A stretch of 64,000 bases of DNA from Telluria beijingensis (GTDB taxonomy: Bacteria > Pseudomonadota > Gammaproteobacteria > Burkholderiales > Burkholderiaceae_D), in assembly GCF_030770395.1 (NCBI RefSeq), contig NZ_CP132480.1, forward strand, positions 2,495,979-2,559,978, read 5' to 3'. Positions 32,211 to 41,050 of this stretch are shown piece by piece (position 1 is the first letter of the stretch; each line of letters opens with the position of its first letter). The translations under genes and the position numbers were made by a program. The notes under the pieces are model-generated. The model was given only the letters and a program-made list of their open reading frames with translations, did not search any database and had not been told where the DNA came from.

Positions 32211-34484
32211 ATGGACAGCGCCGGCGCCGGCAGCCTGCAGGAACCCGGTGGCGAGAGCCAGGCCTGCCGCTGGCTGCTGACCGGGCGCGTGCAGGGGGTG
32301 GGCTTCCGGCCCTTCGTGTACCGACTGGCCCGGGCCTACGGCATTCGTGGCTACGTGCATAATGTCGCAGGACAGGTCGTGATCGTCGGCGAAGCCGGAG
32401 CGGCGGCGCTCGCGCAGTTCGGCCACGCGCTGCTGGCCCAGGCCCCTCGGCTTGCGCTCCCGCGCATCGCGTCCTGCGCCAACTGCGCGCCGGTCGGATT
32501 CGCCGACTTCCGGATCGTGCCCAGCGAGCAGGCGCGCGAGCGCGAGCTTCATCTGCCTCCCGATTGCTTCTGCTGCGATGATTGCCTGAGCGAGCTTGGT
32601 GATCCCGCTGACCGCCGCTATCGCTATCCCTTCATTAACTGCACGCAGTGCGGGCCGCGCTACACGCTCATCACGGGCATGCCCTATGACCGCGAGAATA
32701 CGACCATGCGCGAGTTCGCCATGTGCCCGCTGTGCCGCGCGGAGTACGAGGATCCCGGGAACCGCCGTTTCCATGCCGAGCCGATCGCTTGTCCCGCCTG
32801 CGGTCCGCAATTGTGCTTCCACGCGCCAGGTTCCCCCGCGATCGATAACACGCAAGCGGCGCTGGCCGCCTGCGCCGCACAGATTGCCGCTGGCCGGATT
32901 GTCGCCGTCAAGGGCATCGGGGGCTACCACCTGATGGCCGATGCCACCAGCGAAAGTACGGTGGCCCGGCTGCGTGAACGCAAGCGGCGGCCGCACAAGC
33001 CGCTGGCGCTGATGCTGCCTGCCGGCGCGGCGCGAATCCGGTCGCTGCTCGATATCGACGAGGCCGGCTACGCGGTGCTGGCCGGTCCGCTCCGGCCGAT
33101 CCTGCTGGCACGGCCGCGAACGGGTGGGCCCCTTGCGCCGAATATCGCGTCGGGCCTGCACGAAGTGGGGGCGATGCTGGCCTACAGTCCGCTGCACCAC
33201 CTCCTGATCGAGGCCGCTGGCGTACCGCTGGTGGCCACCTCCGCCAATCTCAGCGGGGAGCCGGTCCTGACCGAGGCGGACGAGGTCGAGGCGCGGCTCG
33301 CCGGGGTCGCCGACGGTTATCTCCACCACGGGCGGCGTATAGCGCGGCCGGCGGACGACCCGGTGTTCAGGATGATCGCGGGCAGGCCGCGCCCGATCCG
33401 CCTGGGACGCGGCGCCGCACCCATCGACCTCGCGCTCCCGTTTCCGCTGCCTGGCCCGGTCCTGGCCGCCGGCAGCCAGACGAAGAACACGCTGGCGCTG
33501 GGCTGGGTGGCGCGCGCAGCGATGTCGCCCCATATCGGCGACCTCGACAGCGCACGCGCCATGGACGTCTTCCAGCAGACGGCGGCCGACATGGCGGCTC
33601 TCCAGGGCATCTCGCCGGCGGCGATCGCCTGCGATGCGCACCCCGGTTTCGCCAGTACCCGCTGGGCCGCCGGCACGGGACTGCCATTGATCAAGGTTTG
33701 GCACCACCACGCCCATGCGTCGGCGCTGGCGGCGGAACATCCGGATGTCGACGCCTGGCTGGTCTTCACCTGGGATGGCGTTGGTCTCGGGATGGACGGA
33801 ACCCTGTGGGGCGGCGAAGCGTTCTCCGGTATGCCGGGTCGCTGGCGGCGCGTGGCGACGTTGCGGCCGCTGCGCATTGTCGGCGCCGGGCTGGCAGCGC
33901 GGCAACTCTGGCGCAGCGCGGCCGCCATGTGCTGGGATGCGGGCCACGCATGGCGTTCCGAGCGGTACGGGCTCCTGCGGCATGCATGGCGCAGGCAGCT
34001 CAACTGTCATACGAGCTCGGCCGCCGGACGGCTGTTCGATGGCGCCGCGGTGCTGCTGGGCCTGCTGGAAGAAGGTGATTTCGAGGGGCAGGGACCGATG
34101 TGGCTGGAGGCCGCCGCGGACCGGAACAAGGGCGCGGCACTGCCCCTGCCGGTGGCGAGAAATGCCACTGGTCTGTGGGAACTGGATTGGCGTCCAGTGC
34201 TGCCCATGCTGCTTGATGCGAGCCGACCGTCGGGCGAGCGTGCCGCGGTCTTCCAGGCCAGCCTTGCAAGCGGCCTGCTGGCACAGGCGCACGCGCTGCG
34301 AAGGGACACCGGGGTGCGCCGGGTCGGCCTGTGCGGGGGCGTGTTCCAGAACCGTTGGCTTACCGGGCAGGTCGTCGGCCTGCTGGCCGGGGACGGCTTC
34401 GATGTGCGGCTGGCCGAGCGGCTGCCATGCAACGACGCGGCGCTCTCCTTCGGGCAGCTGGTGGAAGCGGGAGCACGGCCATGA
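32211..34484 (+). CDS. hypF: Carbamoyltransferase HypF
   Basis: 757 residues, full length. The domains in order are acylphosphatase-like (GRVQGVGFRPFVYRLA, residues about 20-100), two zinc fingers (CCDDC to CTQC and CPLC to CPAC, about 120-195), a YrdC-like domain (about 210-390) and a Kae1-like domain with the metal-binding HHHAHA near residue 500. It converts carbamoyl phosphate and ATP into carbamoyl adenylate and transfers the group to the HypE C-terminal Cys, giving the CN ligands. Its stop overlaps the hypE ATG. Confidence 0.95.
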   Translation: MDSAGAGSLQEPGGESQACRWLLTGRVQGVGFRPFVYRLARAYGIRGYVHNVAGQVVIVGEAGAAALAQFGHALLAQAPRLALPRIASCANCAPVGFADFRIVPSEQARERELHLPPDCFCCDDCLSELGDPADRRYRYPFINCTQCGPRYTLITGMPYDRENTTMREFAMCPLCRAEYEDPGNRRFHAEPIACPACGPQLCFHAPGSPAIDNTQAALAACAAQIAAGRIVAVKGIGGYHLMADATSESTVARLRERKRRPHKPLALMLPAGAARIRSLLDIDEAGYAVLAGPLRPILLARPRTGGPLAPNIASGLHEVGAMLAYSPLHHLLIEAAGVPLVATSANLSGEPVLTEADEVEARLAGVADGYLHHGRRIARPADDPVFRMIAGRPRPIRLGRGAAPIDLALPFPLPGPVLAAGSQTKNTLALGWVARAAMSPHIGDLDSARAMDVFQQTAADMAALQGISPAAIACDAHPGFASTRWAAGTGLPLIKVWHHHAHASALAAEHPDVDAWLVFTWDGVGLGMDGTLWGGEAFSGMPGRWRRVATLRPLRIVGAGLAARQLWRSAAAMCWDAGHAWRSERYGLLRHAWRRQLNCHTSSAAGRLFDGAAVLLGLLEEGDFEGQGPMWLEAAADRNKGAALPLPVARNATGLWELDWRPVLPMLLDASRPSGERAAVFQASLASGLLAQAHALRRDTGVRRVGLCGGVFQNRWLTGQVVGLLAGDGFDVRLAERLPCNDAALSFGQLVEAGARP

Positions 34485-35488
34485 CGCCCAACAGCCGCAT
34501 CCAGCTAGCGCACGGCAACGGCGGCCGCCTGATGCGCGAGCTGATCGAAACGGTCTTCGTGCGCCATCTTGCAAACCCCTGCCTGGATACGGACCTCGAT
34601 GGCGCCACGGTGCCGCTGCGCGCCGGTCATATCGTGCTCAGTACTGACGCCTTCACCGTACAGCCCCTCGAGTTCCCCGGTGGCGACATCGGCAAGCTGG
34701 CCGTCAACGGCACGGTCAACGACCTGGCCGTCGCCGGCGCCACGCCGCAGTACCTGACGCTCAACGCCATCATCGAGGAGGGCTTCGCGATTGAGCAACT
34801 GGACCGGATCGTGCTTGGCATCGCGCGCGCCGCGCGCGCCGCGCAGGTGGCCGTGGTCGCGGGCGACACCAAGGTAGTGCGGCGCGGCGAAGCCAGCGGC
34901 CTTTACCTCGCCACCACCGGCGTCGGCCTGCGGCCCGATGGGCTGCGGCTGGGCATGGCACACGTGAAGGAAGGCGATCGGATCCTCGTCAGCGGGCCGG
35001 TGGGCGACCACGGTACTGCGGTGCTGCTGGCACGCGAGGAGTTCGGGCTGGCGGGCGAACTGAAGTCCGACTGTGCCAATGTGATTGGCCTGGCACAGGC
35101 GCTGCTGCCGATTAGGGGCCTGCGCTTCATGCGCGACCCGACGCGCGGCGGGCTGGCGACCGTCTGTCACGAACTGTGCCGCGGGACCGGACTCGGCATC
35201 GTGCTCGGCGAGTCCGCCATCCCCGTCTTTCCGGAGGTGCGCGCCGTTTGCGACATGCTTGGCTACGACCCACTCTATCTCGCGTGCGAAGGCCGCGTCG
35301 TTGCCGTGGTGGCCGCGCACGCCGCCGCCGCCGCGCTGACCGCGTGGCGCAGCCTGCCCGAGGGACGCGAGTCGGCGATCGTCGGCGCCGTTTCCGGCGA
35401 ACGGCGCTGCGTGATGCTGCGAACCGCCCTTGGCGGCGAGCGCTATCTCGAAGAACTGGAAGACGATCCGCTGCCGCGGATCTGCTAA
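34481..35488 (+). CDS. hypE: Hydrogenase maturation protein HypE
   Basis: 335 residues of the PurM/ThiL-like fold: LAHGNGGRLM at the start, STDAFTVQPLEFPGGDIG (ATP-binding loop), NDLAVAGA and RDPTRGGLA. It ends in PRIC, the invariant C-terminal Cys that is carbamoylated by HypF and dehydrated to thiocyanate. All key features are intact. Overlaps hypF by 4 bp and leads into the structural genes 12 bp later. Confidence 0.95.
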   Translation: MTPNSRIQLAHGNGGRLMRELIETVFVRHLANPCLDTDLDGATVPLRAGHIVLSTDAFTVQPLEFPGGDIGKLAVNGTVNDLAVAGATPQYLTLNAIIEEGFAIEQLDRIVLGIARAARAAQVAVVAGDTKVVRRGEASGLYLATTGVGLRPDGLRLGMAHVKEGDRILVSGPVGDHGTAVLLAREEFGLAGELKSDCANVIGLAQALLPIRGLRFMRDPTRGGLATVCHELCRGTGLGIVLGESAIPVFPEVRAVCDMLGYDPLYLACEGRVVAVVAAHAAAAALTAWRSLPEGRESAIVGAVSGERRCVMLRTALGGERYLEELEDDPLPRIC

Positions 35489-35500
35489 GCGAGGATCGCC

Positions 35501-36619
35501 ATGGACAGCGCACAGGCCTATTTCATGCCGCGGGCACGGCTACAGGACCTGATCGATTCGCTTGCCGCCGCCGGCTACCAGTGCATGGGGCCCAAGGCGC
35601 GCGACGGTGCCATCGTGTTCGAAGCGCTGGCGGACGCAAGCGAACTCCCGACCGGCATGCGCGACCACCAGGAGCCGGGCAGCTACCGGCTGACCGACAC
35701 CGGCAGCCCGCGCGCGTTCGCCTGGGCTAACGGTCCCCAGGCCCTGAAACCGCTCCTTTTCGCGCCCAGCGAGGTATTGTGGCGTGCCCGGCGCCGTCTG
35801 GACGGGGGGCTCGATTTCGGCAGCGATGCGCCGCAGGTCCGGCCGCTGGCGGTGTTCGGGGTCCGGGCCTGCGATCTTGCCGCGCTGGCGATCCAGGACC
35901 AGCATTTCGTGCAAGGGGCGCATGGCGCGGCGCCCGATCCCTTCTACCGGATGCGGCGCGACGGCTTGTTCCTGGTCGCCGTCAACTGCAGCCATCCGGC
36001 CTCGACCTGCTTCTGCGTCTCGACCGGCGATGGGCCGCGCGCGACCCATGGCTTCGATCTTGCACTCGACGAACGGGACGACGGCTTCCTGGTCGAAGCG
36101 GGAAGCGAGCGGGGACGGGCCGTGCTGGAAGGCCTGGCGCTGGCCGCCGCGCTGCCCGCGCAGCTGGCCGAGGCGCGGGAACAGACGGCAAGGGCGGAAC
36201 AGGCCATGACGCGCAGCCTGCCGGGTAGGAACCTGCGCGCCTCCCTGTTTGCAAACCTCGAGCATCCGCGCTGGGACGAGGTCGCCGACCGTTGCCTCTC
36301 GTGCGGAAACTGTACGTCGGTATGCCCGACCTGCTTCTGCCACAGCGAGCCAGAGCGGCCACGCATCGACGGCGGCGAGTCGGTCCACGCGCGCGAGTGG
36401 GACTCCTGCTTCACCCGCGGCCACAGCCACATCCACGGCCTGACGGTGCGTCCCGACACCCGGACGCGCTACCGCCAGTGGCTCACGCACAAGCTGGGCA
36501 GCTGGCACGACCAGTTCGGCCGCAGCGGCTGCATCGGCTGTGGACGCTGCATCGCCTGGTGCCCGGTCGGGATCGACATCACGGAAGAAGCCGGCGCGAT
36601 CTGCAGGAGCGGACCGTGA
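35501..36619 (+). CDS. hydB: Hydrogenase iron-sulfur subunit, group 3b/sulfhydrogenase beta-like
   Basis: 372 residues. The N-terminal part ([15 protein letters not shown], then [11 protein letters not shown]) and the C-terminal pair of [4Fe-4S] motifs, [14 protein letters not shown] near residue 267 and [14 protein letters not shown] near residue 346, match the beta subunit (HydB/HyhB) of group 3b [NiFe] hydrogenases. It relays electrons between the hydrogenase module and the FAD/NAD(P) subunit. The next gene starts inside its stop (GTGA). Confidence 0.9.
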   Translation: MDSAQAYFMPRARLQDLIDSLAAAGYQCMGPKARDGAIVFEALADASELPTGMRDHQEPGSYRLTDTGSPRAFAWANGPQALKPLLFAPSEVLWRARRRLDGGLDFGSDAPQVRPLAVFGVRACDLAALAIQDQHFVQGAHGAAPDPFYRMRRDGLFLVAVNCSHPASTCFCVSTGDGPRATHGFDLALDERDDGFLVEAGSERGRAVLEGLALAAALPAQLAEAREQTARAEQAMTRSLPGRNLRASLFANLEHPRWDEVADRCLSCGNCTSVCPTCFCHSEPERPRIDGGESVHAREWDSCFTRGHSHIHGLTVRPDTRTRYRQWLTHKLGSWHDQFGRSGCIGCGRCIAWCPVGIDITEEAGAICRSGP

Positions 36620-37446
36620 ACCCGCATCTGCCCGCCGAAGCCGAGGTCGTCGAGCGGATACAGGAATCGGCTTCGGTGTTCACCCTGCGGCTCAGGCTGT
36701 GCGATCAGGCAGTCCGCGAAGGCTACCGCTTCGATCCCGGCCAGTTCAACATGCTATATCTGTACGGCGCAGGCGAAGTACCGATCTCGATCGTCTCCGA
36801 CCCGGAAGAGCCCGAGCATCTGCTGCACACCATCCGCGAGGTCGGGCGCGTCACCCATGGCATGGCCCGGCTACGCACGGGCGAGCGCATCGGCCTGCGC
36901 GGTCCCTACGGGCGGGGGTGGCCCCTGGCGCTGGCACAGGACCGCGACGTGCTGGTGCTGACGGGCGGGCTCGGCTGTGCGCCAGTCGTTTCCGTCATCA
37001 ATCACATCGTCCTGCGCCGGCCCGAGTTCGGGCGGCTGACGATCATCCAGGGGGTCAAGCATGCCGAAGATTTGCTGTGGCGCGAGCGCTATGCCGCCTG
37101 GGCGGGCCTGGCCGACACCCAGGTCCTGCTCTCGGCCGATCATGGCGGCCCCCTTTGGCCCTGGCACGTCGGCCTGGTGACCGGGGTATTCGACGAGGCC
37201 CGGATCGAGACCGGGCAGACCCTGGTGATGATGTGCGGGCCGGAGGGCATGATGCGCGCCAGCGCAAGGGAGCTTGCCTTGCGCGGCGTGGAGGAGGGCA
37301 ATATCTGGCTCAGCATGGAGCGCAACATGCATTGCGCGCTCGGCCACTGCGGCCATTGCCAGTACGGCGGGTCCTTCGTGTGCCGCCAGGGGCCGGTGTT
37401 CTCCTATCCTGAGATCAAGCCGCTGTTCGATGTCTGGGGATTCTGA
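36616..37446 (+). CDS. hydG: Hydrogenase FAD/NAD(P)-binding subunit, sulfhydrogenase gamma-like
   Basis: 276 residues from GTG 36616, which overlaps the previous stop. The fold is ferredoxin-reductase-like: an FAD domain ([17 protein letters not shown]), the NAD(P) domain with [14 protein letters not shown], then MMCGPEGMM and a C-terminal [2Fe-2S] cluster [13 protein letters not shown]...C. It lets the hydrogenase exchange electrons with NAD(P)H, so the complex is bidirectional in principle. Stop overlaps hydD (TGATG). Confidence 0.92.
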   Translation: MNPHLPAEAEVVERIQESASVFTLRLRLCDQAVREGYRFDPGQFNMLYLYGAGEVPISIVSDPEEPEHLLHTIREVGRVTHGMARLRTGERIGLRGPYGRGWPLALAQDRDVLVLTGGLGCAPVVSVINHIVLRRPEFGRLTIIQGVKHAEDLLWRERYAAWAGLADTQVLLSADHGGPLWPWHVGLVTGVFDEARIETGQTLVMMCGPEGMMRASARELALRGVEEGNIWLSMERNMHCALGHCGHCQYGGSFVCRQGPVFSYPEIKPLFDVWGF

Positions 37447-38225
37447 TGAAGCCGCGTATCGCCGTTCATAAATTCAGTTCCTGCGATGGTTGCCAGCTCG
37501 CCTTTCTCAACCTCGGGGAAACGCTCTTGCTGCTGCCGCAACTGGTCGACATCGTGCACTTCGCGGAAGCCGGACCGGTAGCGGCGGACGAAGCGGTGGA
37601 TGTCGCGTTCGTCGAGGGAAGCATTTCGACCCCGCACGACCTCGAGCGCATCCGCCAGGTGCGGGCCAGCGCCACCTGGCTGGTGACGATCGGCGCCTGC
37701 GCGACCGCGGGCGGGGTGCAGGCGCTGCGCGGGATGGCCGACGCCAAGGCGTGGGTGCAGGGCATCTACGCCAGTCCGGAGTATGTCGAGACCCTGGTCA
37801 GTTCCACGCCGATCGCGCGGCACGTCAAGGTCGATCTCGAACTCTGGGGTTGTCCGGTCAACGGCAGGCAAGTGCTGGGCGCCCTGCGCGCCCTGCTGTC
37901 AGGCGTGATGCCGCCGGAAGAAGAAGACAAGGTCTGCCTCGAGTGCAAGCGCCGCCAGTATGTCTGCGTCATGGTAGCGCAGGGATCTCCCTGCATGGGA
38001 CCGGTCACGCGCACCGGATGCGGCGCCCTGTGTCCCTCGTTTGGACGTGACTGCTACGGCTGCTACGGGCCCGCCGAGAATCTGAATACCCGGTCGCTGT
38101 CTCGCTGGCTGGAAGGACTGGGACTGGTCAGGGAAGAAGTCGCGCGCCGCTACCTGTTCATCAACAATGGCGCGCCGGCTTTCCGCAAGGCGGGCCTGGA
38201 AGCGACGGGAGCCGAAGATGAATGA
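37446..38225 (+). CDS. hydD: [NiFe] hydrogenase small subunit, group 3b-like
   Basis: 259 residues without a Tat signal, so the enzyme is cytoplasmic. The proximal cluster ligands start at CDGCQLAFLN, then GACATAGG and LWGCPVNG. The distal Cys-rich part (CLECKRRQYVCVM, GSPCMGPVTRTGCGALCP, CYGCYGP) carries two more clusters. This matches the delta subunit of sulfhydrogenase-type enzymes. Overlaps hydA by 8 bp. Confidence 0.92.
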   Translation: MKPRIAVHKFSSCDGCQLAFLNLGETLLLLPQLVDIVHFAEAGPVAADEAVDVAFVEGSISTPHDLERIRQVRASATWLVTIGACATAGGVQALRGMADAKAWVQGIYASPEYVETLVSSTPIARHVKVDLELWGCPVNGRQVLGALRALLSGVMPPEEEDKVCLECKRRQYVCVMVAQGSPCMGPVTRTGCGALCPSFGRDCYGCYGPAENLNTRSLSRWLEGLGLVREEVARRYLFINNGAPAFRKAGLEATGAEDE

Positions 38226-39516
38226 CAAGCGCACGGTCGGCATCCGGGTACCGGTATTGGCCCGGGTGGAAGGCGAGGGCGCGCTCGAGATCGACATCGC
38301 GGACGGCCGGATTGCCAGCCTCAGGCTGCGCATCTATGAGCCGCCGCGCCTGTTCGAGAAGTTCCTCCAGGGGCGCGCCTGGCACGAGGTGCCAGACATG
38401 GTGGCGCGTATCTGCGGGATCTGCCCGGTCGCCTACCAGATGAGTGCCGTGCATGCGCTGGAGCGCATCTTCGGGATCGATCCCGGCCCCTGGGTGCGGG
38501 CGATGCGCAGGGTGATGTATTGCGGCGAATGGATAGAGAGCCACTGCCTGCACATCCACCTGCTGGCGGCGCCTGACTTCCTGGGCTGCAGCAGTGTCAT
38601 CGAGCTGGCGCAGGACCATCCGGACCAAGTGCGGCGCGGGCTGGCCCTGCAGGCCCTCGGCAACGACCTGATCCGGCTGCTTGGTGCGCGCTCGGTGCAT
38701 CCAGTCGGCGTGCGGGTCGGTGGCTTCCACCATGCGCCAGCGCCGCAAGCGGCAGCGGCGCTGTGCCAGCGGCTGCGGGAGGCCCTGCCGGAAGCGCAGG
38801 CGCTGCTGGCCTGGACCGCGGCGCTGCCGCTGCCGGACAGCGCGCAGCAGTTTCCCAGCGTCGCCCTGCACCATCCGCACGAGTATCCGATGAACGAGGG
38901 CCGCATCGTGTCCAGCCAGGGGCTCGACATCGGCGCGGACGACTACGAAAGCCGCTTCGCCGAACACCAGGTGCCGCACTCTACAGCCCTGCACAGCCTG
39001 CTGCAGGGGCAGGCCTACCTGGTCGGGCCGCTCGCCCGTGTCAACCTGAACCATCATCTTCTGCCGGAACCCGTGCGCGCGGGGCTGGCCGCGGCCGGGA
39101 TCCCCTTCCCCAGTTCGAATGTCTTCCACAGCATCGTGGCGCGCGCCGCTGAAGTGTGGTGCGCCTTGCTGGAGGCGCTCCGGCTCCTGGAGCAATACCG
39201 CTTGCCTGATGCGCCATGGGCGGAGATCATCCCGCGTGCCGGCATCGGGATGGCATGCACCGAGGCTCCACGCGGCATCCTGTGGCACCGCTACGAGACC
39301 GACGGCGACGGAATCATCCGGCGGGCGCGGATCGTCCCGCCGACCAGCCAGAACCAGGCACGGATCGAACAGGACCTCTTGCAATCGCTCGAGGATTTCG
39401 GCCTGGACCGTCCCGACGACGAGCTGCGCCGGCGTGGAGAGACTGTGATCCGCAACTACGATCCCTGCATCTCCTGCGCGACACACTTCCTCACGCTTGC
39501 GGTGCGGCGCCGATGA
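38218..39516 (+). CDS. hydA: [NiFe] hydrogenase large subunit, group 3b-like
   Basis: 432 residues. The nickel ligands are in RICGICPVAYQ (L1) near residue 64 and DPCISCATH (L2) near the C-terminus. The tail FLTLAVRRR after the His is the peptide removed by the maturation protease encoded next. The lack of a membrane anchor and the hydBGDA order place it in cytoplasmic NAD(P)-linked group 3b rather than groups 1 or 2. It can oxidise H2 or dispose of excess reductant as H2. ATG 38218 is preferred over an upstream in-frame start that would lie deep in hydD. Confidence 0.93.
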   Translation: MNDKRTVGIRVPVLARVEGEGALEIDIADGRIASLRLRIYEPPRLFEKFLQGRAWHEVPDMVARICGICPVAYQMSAVHALERIFGIDPGPWVRAMRRVMYCGEWIESHCLHIHLLAAPDFLGCSSVIELAQDHPDQVRRGLALQALGNDLIRLLGARSVHPVGVRVGGFHHAPAPQAAAALCQRLREALPEAQALLAWTAALPLPDSAQQFPSVALHHPHEYPMNEGRIVSSQGLDIGADDYESRFAEHQVPHSTALHSLLQGQAYLVGPLARVNLNHHLLPEPVRAGLAAAGIPFPSSNVFHSIVARAAEVWCALLEALRLLEQYRLPDAPWAEIIPRAGIGMACTEAPRGILWHRYETDGDGIIRRARIVPPTSQNQARIEQDLLQSLEDFGLDRPDDELRRRGETVIRNYDPCISCATHFLTLAVRRR

Positions 39517-39980
39517 GCCGGGTCCGCATCATCGGCATCGGCTCCGCCTGCGGCGACGACCGTATCGGCTGGGACGCCATCGCGGCGCTGGAGGCCGGCG
39601 GCATGTCGGGACGCTACCCGGCCGGCTCGGTCGAAGCCTGCCGCTGCGAGCGGCCGGCCGAACTGCTGGCGCTGCTGCGCGACGTGGATGCCATCATCCT
39701 GGTCGACGCGCTGCAAAGCGGAGCCCGCCCCGGCACGGTCAGGAAGCTCGACCCCCATGCGCTGGCGGCGTCGCCCGGCTCGGTGTCGAGCCACGGCTTC
39801 AGCGTGGCCGAGAGTATCGCCCTCGGCCGGGTGCTCGCCATCCTGCCCCCGATCCTGCTGGTGTACGGCGTGGAGGCGGGTCAGGCGGCGCCAGGCACCG
39901 AGCCGGACCCGGCGGTCCGCGCCGCCATCCCGGGCTTGCTCGACACGATCGCCGACGATCTCGGCCGGATTATCCGATGA
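39513..39980 (+). CDS. Hydrogenase maturation endopeptidase (HycI/HyaD family)
   Basis: 155 residues. The N-terminal IGIGSACGDDRIGWDA holds the first Asp that binds nickel in HybD-type proteases. VDALQSG carries the second Asp and SSHGFSVAESIAL the His. It trims the C-terminal peptide of the large subunit after nickel insertion. It overlaps hydA by 4 bp and the HlyD gene by 4 bp, so maturation and the following exporter are in one coupled message. Confidence 0.9.
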   Translation: MSRVRIIGIGSACGDDRIGWDAIAALEAGGMSGRYPAGSVEACRCERPAELLALLRDVDAIILVDALQSGARPGTVRKLDPHALAASPGSVSSHGFSVAESIALGRVLAILPPILLVYGVEAGQAAPGTEPDPAVRAAIPGLLDTIADDLGRIIR

Positions 39981-41050
39981 AGCGCCCGTGGCTGCGCCGG
40001 CTGGGCCTCGCGCTCGCGTCGTTACTGCTGGGTGGCGCGGCCTTCTACGGCTGGCGCGCGACCCAGCCGCGCGGGCCCGGACCAGGTTTCGTCAGCGGAA
40101 ACGGGCGCGTGGAGGCCATCGAGATCGACATCGCATCGAGGCAGGCAGGCCGCGTCGCCGAGATCCTGGTCGACGAGGGCGACCTCGTCAGGCGCGGCCA
40201 GGTGGTCGCGCGCATGGACCTGCAGTCACTGCAGGCGCAGCGTGCCGAATCCGTGGTCAGGGAGCGGCAGGCACGCGACGCCGTCGCCGGCACCCAGGCC
40301 CAGCTGGCCATGCGCCGCGGCGAAGAAGCGGCGGCCGCGGCGATGGTCGTTCAGCGCCTGAGCGAACTGGAGGCGGCCGAGCGCCGGCTGCAGCGTTCCA
40401 CTGCGCTGGCCGGGAAGGGCGCCATCGCGACCCAGGAACTCGATGACGATTACGCCCGCGTGCGCAGCATCGGCGCGGCCGTGGAGGCGGCGCGCGCCCA
40501 GCGCCAGGCCGCCGGCGCCGCCATCGCGTCGGCGCAGGCCCAGTTGGTCGGCGCACGCTCGGCCGTGCTGGTCGCCGAGGCAACCACGGCGCGTGTCGAC
40601 GCCGAACTACGGGAGGGTGTCCTCACTGCGCCGCGCGCAGGCCGCATCCAGTACCGGTTGGCCCAGCCCGGCGAAGTCGTGGCGGGTGGCGGGAAGGTGC
40701 TGAACCTGATCGACCTGACCGACGTGTACATGAGCTTTTTCGTACCAGAGACCGCCGCCGGCCGGATCGCCCTGGGCACCGAGGTGCGCCTGCAGCTGGA
40801 CGCGGTGCCCGACTTTGTGGTGCCCGCCACGGTCAGCTACGTCGCCAGTGTCGCCCAGTTCACCCCCAAAACCGTCGAAACCGCCAGCGAGCGCCAGAAG
40901 CTGATGTTCCGCGTCAAGGCCCAGGTCGACCGCCGGATACTGGAGCGCTATGCCGGCCACGTCAAGGCCGGAGTGCCTGGGGTGGCCTGGATACGGCTCG
41001 ACGACAGGCAGCCCTGGCCGCCCGAGCTGGCGCTGCGGGAGACCCGATGA
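39977..41050 (+). CDS. HlyD-family periplasmic adaptor (YhiI-like)
   Basis: 357 residues. One N-terminal membrane helix (residues 8-26), a lipoyl half-motif ([23 protein letters not shown]), a long Ala/Gln/Arg-rich coiled coil (about 75-215), the second lipoyl half ([20 protein letters not shown]) and a beta-barrel. It joins an inner-membrane ABC exporter to an outer component. The start lies inside the hydrogenase protease stop. HlyD-RbbA-YhhJ is the gene order of E. coli yhiI-rbbA-yhhJ. Confidence 0.88.
   Translation: MKRPWLRRLGLALASLLLGGAAFYGWRATQPRGPGPGFVSGNGRVEAIEIDIASRQAGRVAEILVDEGDLVRRGQVVARMDLQSLQAQRAESVVRERQARDAVAGTQAQLAMRRGEEAAAAAMVVQRLSELEAAERRLQRSTALAGKGAIATQELDDDYARVRSIGAAVEAARAQRQAAGAAIASAQAQLVGARSAVLVAEATTARVDAELREGVLTAPRAGRIQYRLAQPGEVVAGGGKVLNLIDLTDVYMSFFVPETAAGRIALGTEVRLQLDAVPDFVVPATVSYVASVAQFTPKTVETASERQKLMFRVKAQVDRRILERYAGHVKAGVPGVAWIRLDDRQPWPPELALRETR

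Noticed and set aside
30954..34574. 1206-codon minus-strand frame
   Set aside because: It runs antisense through hypD and hypF and shows no domain.
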